NCBI GenBank assembly: GCA_002396665.1
Contig: DGYJ01000036.1
Location: 10,756 to 22,655, forward strand
Direction: 5' to 3'
Source of the DNA: Bdellovibrionaceae bacterium UBA5009
GTDB taxonomy: Bacteria; Bdellovibrionota; Bdellovibrionia; Bdellovibrionales; Bdellovibrionaceae
Length of the DNA stretch: 11,900 nucleotides
This document shows, piece by piece, positions 7,362 to 11,900 of this stretch. Made by a program: the position numbers and the translations under genes. Under the pieces are notes generated by a model. The model made no database searches. It worked only from the letters and a program-made list of their open reading frames with translations, and had not been told where the DNA came from. Within the stretch, counting starts at the first letter, position 1. The number at the start of each line of letters is the position of its first letter.

Positions 7362-7442
7362 ATGACAGAAGTCATTCTCATTAACCTAGATGAGCTTGAA
7401 ACTGCCGCAGAAGCAATGGGCACTGGTGTAAGCTCGCAATAA
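7362..7442 (+). CDS. 26-aa Cys-free peptide, candidate RiPP precursor / signal
   Basis: The peptide begins MTEVILIN, continues with an acidic, helical LDELETAAEA and ends MGTGVSSQ. The middle resembles the L-x-E-L-E-x-x-A segment of double-glycine-type leaders. The tail carries a Thr and two Ser that a LanM-type dehydratase could convert to dehydrobutyrine and dehydroalanine. There is no Cys, so no lanthionine ring can form, which agrees with the partner enzyme lacking a cyclase. It has a strong RBS 5' and its stop overlaps the dehydratase start (TAATG), so the two are translationally coupled. Precursor placed directly before modifying enzyme is the usual RiPP order. A pure leader peptide for coupling is the main alternative. 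The assignment rests on context, since the peptide is too short for homology. Confidence 0.65.
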   Translation: MTEVILINLDELETAAEAMGTGVSSQ

Positions 7443-8467
7443 TGACGTTGGCAAACAACGGCGATAAGCATAATTTTGGTCAGGTCGTCGAACGCATCGT
7501 CGGGGCTTCCGGCACACAATACCGGAAGCCTCGCACTGTCTTTTGGGAACATCTATTTTTTGGCGTTAAGAGTCCCTTGAAACCGATCTTTGAAAAAGCT
7601 GGAGAAAATGATAACCGCCCTTTGGCTGACTACCTTTTCAACCTTGATATTGAAATCAAACATCCTTGGCTCGGTTTTGCATCCGAAATTAAAAAATCAA
7701 ATTTCAGCATCACGGATCGGCATTTTTACAGCTTTGGCGTTTTGCTTGGATATTGTTTTCTGTTCGGCATTCGGGATCTGCATTGGGGCAACATCATTGT
7801 TCAAAAAAACCATTTACAAGTGGTCGATGCCGAAGTCGTTCTTGTGAATTTGCACCTGCCGCATGAAACAATTTTGCTGTCATTTAAAGATATTGGTTTT
7901 GAGTCTTGCGGAGCCAGTCTGTTGGGCAAAAACTTGTCAGAATTCACACAGCATCAGAAGGAAAAGATATTCGCGGGATATTTTGATGTTGCTAACAGAA
8001 TCTTAGACCATCAAAAGGCCATTCTTGAAATTCTGGCATCTGACGATGTTAAAAATAATCCGATTCGGGTCATATTGAAAAATACGGCTGTTTATCGAGC
8101 ACACATCGAAAACCCAAAGTCCGAACAAATGTTGCCAGAAGAGTTGGCCCAAATGAACCGAGGCGACGTCCCGTATTTCTATAAGAACTTAGGCAACGAA
8201 GAACTCTGGTATTGGGCTCAACTGCGCAAACCAGAAGCTGTTTATTTGACTGACGCCACAACGACCAAAGACGTTCAAAGGCATGGCGTTTCGCCACAGG
8301 CACTGCTGGGGGCCGAAGCAGAGCTATTACCTAAAGTGGCTTCGGGGGCTTTATATTTGATAAAGGCACTTTCTCCAGAAGGCTTTGTTCTGAAGGATGG
8401 GGCCCATGATGATATTCAGATTGGCCATTCTGTTTCATGGCACGGGCGAGAATATAAAAGAGCCTAG
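7442..8467 (+). CDS. Compact LanM-type (DUF4135-like) Ser/Thr dehydratase, no cyclase
   Basis: A 341-aa protein carrying, in order, the catalytic signatures of the class II lanthipeptide synthetase dehydratase domain. These are GDKHNFGQVV (D8, H10), KPR (K29) in YRKPRTVFWEHLFF, the catalytic loop DLHWGN (D112, H114, N117), metal-binding DAE (D129, E131), phosphate-elimination segment RVILKNTAVY (R209, T215) and GDVPYFY (241-247). Spacings of D112-H114-N117-D129 and R209-T215 match those I recall for the CylM dehydratase. LanM enzymes are about 900-1000 residues and end in a zinc-dependent LanC-like cyclase. Here that domain and the usual N-terminal region are absent. The reading frame has a stop at 7397 and no earlier start, so the short N terminus is real. 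Predicted activity is ATP-dependent phosphorylation of Ser/Thr in the adjacent peptide and elimination to dehydro-residues in the cytoplasm. It starts by TAATG overlap without its own RBS. I see no terminator after it. Confidence 0.82.
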   Translation: MTLANNGDKHNFGQVVERIVGASGTQYRKPRTVFWEHLFFGVKSPLKPIFEKAGENDNRPLADYLFNLDIEIKHPWLGFASEIKKSNFSITDRHFYSFGVLLGYCFLFGIRDLHWGNIIVQKNHLQVVDAEVVLVNLHLPHETILLSFKDIGFESCGASLLGKNLSEFTQHQKEKIFAGYFDVANRILDHQKAILEILASDDVKNNPIRVILKNTAVYRAHIENPKSEQMLPEELAQMNRGDVPYFYKNLGNEELWYWAQLRKPEAVYLTDATTTKDVQRHGVSPQALLGAEAELLPKVASGALYLIKALSPEGFVLKDGAHDDIQIGHSVSWHGREYKRA

Positions 8468-8610
8468 TGCCCCAGGAATACTCAGGCTAAAATTTACTCG
8501 ATCTGGCAAGAATGATGAGTTGCCATGCACGCCATTGGCGACATTGAATTTCGGCCCATCCATTGCATTAGAATTATAGAGGAGAAGGTTCGCAATATAA
8601 GGAGGGCTGA

Positions 8611-9042
8611 ATGACAAAAGCATCGACATGTCTAACAATTTTGGTCCTCACCATTTCCCAATGCCTTTTTGCTGCACCATCGAAGTTGGATATAAATTGC
8701 TTACCACCACAAGATTCGATGCATGGCGGTTTTTCTGTTTTAGCAATTCAAACTGCGGAAAAAACCTATAAACTTAAAATTACTCAATCTAGTGCATGGT
8801 ATCCGGCAACGGATAGATTTGAAGGCACTGTATACTTAACGAGCCAAACTGAAAATGGTAGTTGCGTCTTAAGATTGGTTGATAGTTTGGACTCTCCAAA
8901 AACCACTATTGAAATGCAGGATAATGCTTCTGATGCGGTAACTCTATTAAACGGGTCTCCTTTATTTCCTGAATACAAAATCAATCAGTTGAACTGCCAG
9001 GTATCAAAACGATTTCTTGCCGATGTGCCTCAATGTCATTGA
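8611..9042 (+). CDS. Small secreted Cys-containing protein of unknown function
   Basis: The 143-aa product starts with a Sec signal peptide (about residues 1-21, hydrophobic LTILVLTISQCLFA before APS). The mature part is mostly polar and beta-rich, with four Cys (30, 85, 129, 142) that could form two disulfides. I recognise no family. An excellent RBS (AAGGAGG, 8599-8605) precedes the ATG. The 143 bp after the dehydratase gene contain a possible weak promoter (TTGAAT at 8544 and TAGAAT at 8569, 19-bp spacing), so it is probably a separate unit and not the seventh gene of the peptide operon. A hairpin terminator follows at 9091. Confidence 0.8.
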   Translation: MTKASTCLTILVLTISQCLFAAPSKLDINCLPPQDSMHGGFSVLAIQTAEKTYKLKITQSSAWYPATDRFEGTVYLTSQTENGSCVLRLVDSLDSPKTTIEMQDNASDAVTLLNGSPLFPEYKINQLNCQVSKRFLADVPQCH

Positions 9043-9090
9043 AGTTGACCTTTTAATTTGAGACTGAAATTAGATTAAGCCAGTTTTTAC

Positions 9091-9117
9091 CTGTGGGCAG
9101 ACTTTGCCCACAGTTTG
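9091..9117 (+). terminator. Intrinsic terminator after the 143-aa secreted protein
   Basis: A perfect 9-bp stem pairs CTGTGGGCA (9091-9099) with TGCCCACAG (9105-9113) around a five-base loop. It is followed by TTTGTT, a weak T-tract. It separates the secreted-protein gene from the regulator promoter just downstream. Confidence 0.65.
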
Positions 9118-9129
9118 TTGGCAAAAGCA

Positions 9130-9159
9130 TTGTTTTTCTTATTCAATGCTGTATACAGC
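9130..9159 (+). promoter_or_regulatory. Putative promoter of the TIGR02147 regulator with palindrome over -10
   Basis: TTGTTT (9130-9135) and TATACA (9152-9157) are spaced 16 bp. A perfect 12-bp palindrome GCTGTATACAGC (9148-9159) covers the -10 box, as expected for an operator. Transcription would start close to 9165, where the chosen ATG lies. No Shine-Dalgarno sequence is visible, so the mRNA may be leaderless. Assignment by eye only. Confidence 0.4.
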
Positions 9160-9164
9160 TCTTC

Positions 9165-9893
9165 ATGAGAGATCGAGATCTAGGCGCAATTCTAAAGTCA
9201 GAGCTTAACCGCAGAATTTCTGATAACCAAAATTATTCGCTTCGCGCATTTGCTAGATCATTAAAATTAGATCCATCAACTCTTTCAAAAATTATCAGCG
9301 GCCAACGAAAAGTCGGCGTAAGAGCTAAAGCCAACCTCATTCGGAAATTGGGCATCGAAAACCAATTGGAAAAAGATGAATTTTCACAAATATCTGACGA
9401 GCATGTTGAACAGATTCCTGAGTGGTATGACACAGCAATTTTAGAACAGCTTACAGTTACGGGCTTCAAAGCTACGAAGCAAAATCTTGTGAAAGTTTTT
9501 GATCTTAGTGAGTGGCAAATTGCTTCATCCATAGAACGACTAGAAAAATTAGGCTTAATCGAAGTTTCCAAGACTGGAGTGATTCGCGACATCACGTCTG
9601 GCCAGACAAGCACAATTACGCCCTCTGTAACGACCGTAACAAAAAGAAAAATTCAGCGGCAATTTCTAGAAAAAGCAATCAGGTCAATTGACCATGATCC
9701 GCTTGATCTTCGAGATATGACAACGATTACCTGTTCGATTGACCCTGCGAAAATTCCAGAAGCAAAAGAACGAATTAAAGAATTTCGGCGTGAACTGGCG
9801 GATTTTCTGACCTCTGGCCGTAAATCGCGGTGCGTTTTTAATGTGAGTTTCGCACTTTACCCCGTTTCGAAAAATTACAAGGAGATAAAATGA
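9165..9893 (+). CDS. TIGR02147-family transcriptional regulator
   Basis: The 242-aa protein has the TIGR02147/DUF4423 layout. An N-terminal helix-turn-helix lies at about residues 22-50 (YSLRAFARSLKLDPSTLSKII followed by SGQRKVG). A winged-helix-like segment covers about 85-130 (VFDLSEWQIASSIERLEKLGLIEV). The C-terminal domain (about 150-240) carries HDPLDLRDMTTITCSIDP, IKEFRRELADFL and a terminal FNVSFALYPVSK. The family is frequent in predatory Bdellovibrio, usually beside exported proteins, as here. The frame extends upstream to a GTG at 9093, but that codon lies inside the terminator hairpin, so the ATG at 9165 is used. No RBS is seen. The last codons overlap the next gene (ATGA), with AAGGAG in the regulator's 3' end serving that gene. 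Confidence 0.85.
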   Translation: MRDRDLGAILKSELNRRISDNQNYSLRAFARSLKLDPSTLSKIISGQRKVGVRAKANLIRKLGIENQLEKDEFSQISDEHVEQIPEWYDTAILEQLTVTGFKATKQNLVKVFDLSEWQIASSIERLEKLGLIEVSKTGVIRDITSGQTSTITPSVTTVTKRKIQRQFLEKAIRSIDHDPLDLRDMTTITCSIDPAKIPEAKERIKEFRRELADFLTSGRKSRCVFNVSFALYPVSKNYKEIK

Positions 9894-10387
9894 AAACGAT
9901 TTTAACATTTTTGATAGCGATTTCAGGATTCGCGCCTTTGTCGCACGCAACTCGCGAAACTGGCGGCTGCGGAAATCCAGCATCTCGGTACTGTGCCGAT
10001 GTAGGCGGTAGAACATTTAACGTTCTAGATAGCAATCGTGGTGAGATTGGTATTTGTCGACTTCCAGACGATAGCTACATTGAAGCGCACACTCTTTTAA
10101 TGAAAGACAATATGGCTGTGAAGGCGTTTTTAACCTTGCCGTCGGACCTTGCTAGCGTGCCGAGCAACGATGATGAGAAATTAATGGCGTGGGAAGACGT
10201 ACGCTGCAAAAATGCTGGTGGCAGGCCAACCCGTATGCCTCAGGAATATTACCCAACCCTCAAATGGGCATTTTGCGAATTCCCGGATGGCTCTAGGATT
10301 GAAGAACGCACGCTTGCATTTGGGGACATATCTTACCGCCTTGAAGAAGTCCTTAATCAACCTCCCGGCGATCAACACTGTAAATAG
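9890..10387 (+). CDS. Secreted protein with two DUF333-like repeats
   Basis: The 165-aa protein has a Sec signal peptide, residues 1-20, ending SHA before TRE. The first DUF333-like unit spans about 29-70 (NPASRYCADVGGRTF, then GEIGICRLPDDSYIEAHTL). A second, diverged unit spans about 106-143 (CKNAGGRP, then WAFCEFPDGSRIEERTLA). DUF333 occurs in small exported proteins often labelled putative hemolysin, with no firm function. Six Cys (27, 35, 56, 106, 129, 164) suggest disulfides. The ATG overlaps the stop of the TIGR02147 regulator, with AAGGAG at 9879-9884, so the two are co-translated and the regulator probably controls this gene. Confidence 0.82.
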   Translation: MKTILTFLIAISGFAPLSHATRETGGCGNPASRYCADVGGRTFNVLDSNRGEIGICRLPDDSYIEAHTLLMKDNMAVKAFLTLPSDLASVPSNDDEKLMAWEDVRCKNAGGRPTRMPQEYYPTLKWAFCEFPDGSRIEERTLAFGDISYRLEEVLNQPPGDQHCK

Positions 10388-10401
10388 AAAGAAGATTCAA
10401 A

Positions 10402-10998
10402 ATGAAAAATATAGTTTTTGCTTTGATAACATTGTTTTTGGTTCAACAGAACGCTTCTGCAAAATCAGAAGAAATGACCTCTTATTCGATGCTTAAAAAT
10501 ATGTGGTCGCATGCTTCAGGAGCTTCAGAGGCGGCATTAACTGGTAACTGGAAGGTTGTTGCAGTTGACCGAGATGATCGCTGCTCATCCGTTTCTCCGC
10601 AGGCAAACGATGCAAGTGGACTCAAGAACTCAGATGGATCTTTCTGGTCTTCCTTATTTTTTACTCGGAATACAAATTTGCCTGCATCTAGATTATCGGT
10701 GACTGTTAAGAACATCGGCGCCGCTGGAATGAATCAAGGCCCTCTCAGAGTAGGTTCGTCCGAGCCTCAGTTCTTGCAACATGCTTACGGGTATGATGGA
10801 CAAATCAACCCTCGTGCGTGGTATGCATTTTCTTGCCGTTTGTCGCAAGAAGTTGAGTACAGTTTGATCTGTGCTGGCAGCCTTCAAGTTGAAGTGACGC
10901 TCCCTGAAAGTGACGAAAACTTTCCAGGAATTGATCCTGGAGCGATGAACTGCATGTCGATTTCCAATGGCGTGTTAATCGCTTACAAAAAGCTTTAA
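10402..10998 (+). CDS. Secreted protein of unknown function, 198 aa
   Basis: A Sec signal peptide covers residues 1-20 (VFALITLFLVQQ, cleavage after ASA). The mature part has four Cys (61, 145, 157, 184) and alternating polar/hydrophobic stretches such as LTGNWKVVAVDRDDRC and VEYSLICAGSLQVEVTLPE, which look like beta strands. I recognise no family. It starts 14 bases after the DUF333-repeat gene, with AAGAAG before the ATG, and is followed by a strong terminator. It is therefore the last gene of the regulator-secreted protein operon. A role at the cell surface or in prey interaction is only a guess from context. Confidence 0.8.
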   Translation: MKNIVFALITLFLVQQNASAKSEEMTSYSMLKNMWSHASGASEAALTGNWKVVAVDRDDRCSSVSPQANDASGLKNSDGSFWSSLFFTRNTNLPASRLSVTVKNIGAAGMNQGPLRVGSSEPQFLQHAYGYDGQINPRAWYAFSCRLSQEVEYSLICAGSLQVEVTLPESDENFPGIDPGAMNCMSISNGVLIAYKKL

Positions 10999-11043
10999 GG
11001 CTAGTACCCCAAAACTCTTGCCCTAAAATAAAATTGTATTCCA

Positions 11044-11072
11044 AAAAAGCCTGGACAACACCAGGCTTTTTC
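11044..11072. terminator. Strong bidirectional intrinsic terminator
   Basis: An 11-bp stem AAAAAGCCTGG / CCAGGCTTTTT (11044-11054 and 11061-11071) has loop ACAACA. It carries a T-tract on the plus strand and an A-tract at the other side. It closes the operon ending at 10998. Confidence 0.9.
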
Positions 11073-11099
11073 AATTTTCAGCACCTTAAAATCACCCGA

Positions 11100-11121
11100 G
11101 TCTCACCAATGAGACTTTTTT
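11100..11121 (+). terminator. Second hairpin: GTCTCA-CCAA-TGAGAC plus six T
   Basis: A 6-bp stem, four-base loop and six T give terminator form, only 28 bp after a stronger terminator. It is nearly identical to the hairpin at 1378-1397 including the GAG in front. It belongs to the same dyad family as 11160-11196, so termination may not be its only role. Confidence 0.55.
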
Positions 11122-11159
11122 AGATGCCCAGATTCAACCTATTCGTTACGAAGCCCAGA

Positions 11160-11196
11160 GTATCACCAGTGAGAGTCGCAGTCTCACCAGTGATAC
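11160..11196. repeat. Paired TCACCAGTGA dyads forming a nested inverted repeat
   Basis: Two copies of TCACCAGTGA (11163-11172 and 11184-11193) are 21 bp apart, two helical turns. Their flanks (GTA before the first, TAC after the second) make the whole block a larger imperfect inverted repeat: GTATCAC/GTGATAC, a two-base mismatch, then GTGAGA/TCTCAC. No T-tract follows. It looks like a tandem binding site or cruciform. The stretch 11000-11337 holds only this, the two hairpins and AT-rich sequence; I see no gene and no clear promoter in it. Confidence 0.55.
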
Positions 11197-11337
11197 TAAA
11201 AACATATCCCACTTTTTTGCGAAATTGATTTCACCTTAAATTTCAAGGCTTTGCGGCTTTGGCACAAAACGCATTTTTCCTTGCACTAATAGATATTGAG
11301 AGCAGCGAAACAACAAGCTCTCAGAAAGAAGGAACAA

Positions 11338-11586
11338 ATGTCCAATTATCGAGGGTGTCCACGTTGTGGGGAAAGATCGCTAGAGGCTCTGCATTCTTAT
11401 TCTCACTGTATCAACTGCCTATATTCAGAGGATCGCTATGAAAGTCTTGAGTCACATTACTTCAAAGCCCTCAAAGAAATTAAAAATATTCAGGCCCCAG
11501 AACCTGAACAAGAAAACAGAAAGGAGATTTTAAAATTCAAGAAACTAGAAAACGAGGAACAAAATGAAAATAAAAATTGCGCTTAA
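11338..11586 (+). CDS. Small zinc-ribbon protein (82 aa)
   Basis: Two CxxC pairs in the first third, CPRC (residues about 7-10) and CINC (about 24-27), form a classic four-Cys zinc ribbon. A charged, probably helical and coiled tail follows (YFKALKEIKNI, then Glu/Lys/Asn-rich). I know no specific family. The ATG at 11338 has AAGGA close upstream; an ATG 14 codons earlier lacks a good RBS and is less likely. The gene overlaps the next ORF by 23 bases. With the sigma region-4-like gene downstream, this small zinc-ribbon protein could be a transcription-associated factor of an accessory element; this is inference. Confidence 0.7.
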   Translation: MSNYRGCPRCGERSLEALHSYSHCINCLYSEDRYESLESHYFKALKEIKNIQAPEPEQENRKEILKFKKLENEEQNENKNCA

Positions 11587-11704
11587 AAAATTAAAACAAA
11601 GTCGCCTCTGGCAAAAAATGTTTGTTCGCCAAATCGACATCGAAAAAATGCGGCAGCTTCAGGAACAGCAGCGAAACCTTCTTTCCCCAAGTTGGAGGTT
11701 TTAA
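11564..11704 (+). CDS. Small basic peptide, 46 aa
   Basis: The ORF overlaps the end of the zinc-ribbon gene and is preceded by GAGGA. It encodes a Lys/Arg/Gln-rich, helix-forming peptide that starts MKIKIALKKLKQSRLWQKMF and ends SPSWRF. There is no signal peptide and no known domain. Its 3' end contains the GGAGG that serves the next gene, so the three ORFs read as one tightly packed operon. Function unknown; a nucleic-acid-binding peptide would fit the charge. Confidence 0.55.
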   Translation: MKIKIALKKLKQSRLWQKMFVRQIDIEKMRQLQEQQRNLLSPSWRF

Positions 11705-11706
11705 AA

Positions 11707-11900
11707 ATGCTTTCCCAAGAAGTTCTCACAGCACAAAGTTGGAAAAATTCTTTGAACACGGAAGACAAAGAATATCTTCAAGCCGTTCTCTCTAAACTAC
11801 CTCAAGATTCACGAATCATCATTTTTCTACGCTACTGGAGAGACTTTGAATTTGAAGACATCGCCAAGGTCTTAGGTATTGCCCTTAGCGAAGTCTTCTT
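11707..11900 (+). CDS. Sigma-70 region-4-like protein, 3' end outside the window
   Basis: Only 64 residues are visible. Residues about 28-64 (LSKLPQDSRIIIFLRYWRDF, then EFEDIAKVLGIALSEVF) match the start of sigma-70 region 4: the L-P-x-x-x-R-x-x-I-x-L-R-Y segment, the acidic turn, and E-D-I-A-x-x-L-G-I of the helix-turn-helix. No room for region 2 exists upstream, so this is a region-4-only protein or a split sigma factor. GGAGG at 11694-11698 precedes the ATG at 11707. It follows the basic-peptide stop by two bases. It may direct or modify transcription for the small-gene cassette. Confidence 0.7.
   Translation, partial: MLSQEVLTAQSWKNSLNTEDKEYLQAVLSKLPQDSRIIIFLRYWRDFEFEDIAKVLGIALSEVF

Noticed and set aside
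7442..8467. Full lanthipeptide synthetase broken by frameshift
   Set aside because: Catalytic motifs are all in one intact frame; upstream a stop lies at 7397 and the preceding 81 bp encode the peptide, so there is no displaced N-terminal half, and no cyclase remnant lies downstream.
8397..8579. Plus-strand 60-codon ORF overlapping the dehydratase end
   Set aside because: It overlaps a well supported gene in another frame and has no RBS or protein character.
9093..9164. 24-residue N-terminal extension of the TIGR02147 regulator from GTG 9093
   Set aside because: The GTG lies inside the terminator hairpin of the previous gene, has no RBS, and the extra residues do not fit the family.
11240..11280. 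TTGGCAC near 11258 as a sigma54 promoter for the zinc-ribbon operon
   Set aside because: GC does not occur at the required 10-bp distance from GG, so the essential spacing fails.

Overview
The window looks like accessory chromosome of a predatory, Bdellovibrio-like member of the Bdellovibrionota. The best taxonomic clue is a TIGR02147-type regulator (a family abundant in Bdellovibrio and Fibrobacter) placed directly before small secreted proteins. The moderate-to-low GC, many short exported Cys-containing proteins and NtrC-type regulation are compatible with this. The assignment is inference, because no ribosomal or housekeeping marker other than one tRNA is present.

Left edge (1-1400): the 3' part of a tRNA-Pro(TGG) and a perfect hairpin that uses its 3' end. 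Next come a dyad and three 11-bp-spaced direct repeats, a 62-codon ORF with its own RBS and terminator, and a divergent pair of small HTH regulators separated by matched palindromic operators.

Centre (1484-8467): a tightly coupled six-gene operon behind a sigma54-type -24/-12 promoter. Gene order is NtrC-family response regulator, MFS transporter, OppA-like substrate-binding lipoprotein, hybrid histidine kinase (with C-terminal receiver), a 26-residue Cys-free peptide, and a compact 341-residue LanM-type (DUF4135-like) Ser/Thr dehydratase with no cyclase domain. Four of the five junctions overlap; the fifth is an 11-bp gap filled by a strong RBS. The parts make a complete candidate circuit: make a peptide, dehydrate it, export it, capture it with a lipoprotein, sense it with the kinase, then activate the operon's own sigma54 promoter. 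This is the main discovery candidate: a possible autoinducing dehydro-peptide (RiPP) signalling system.

Right half (8611-10998): four genes. They are a small secreted protein, the TIGR02147 regulator (possibly leaderless, with a palindrome over its -10), a secreted protein with two DUF333-like repeats, and another secreted protein. They end in a strong terminator.

Right edge (11000-11900): a 338-bp gene-free stretch with a terminator and three copies of a TCACCANTGA dyad; a fourth copy lies at 1378-1397. It leads into a cassette of overlapping tiny genes: a zinc ribbon, a basic 46-residue peptide, and a sigma-70 region-4-like protein that runs off the end.
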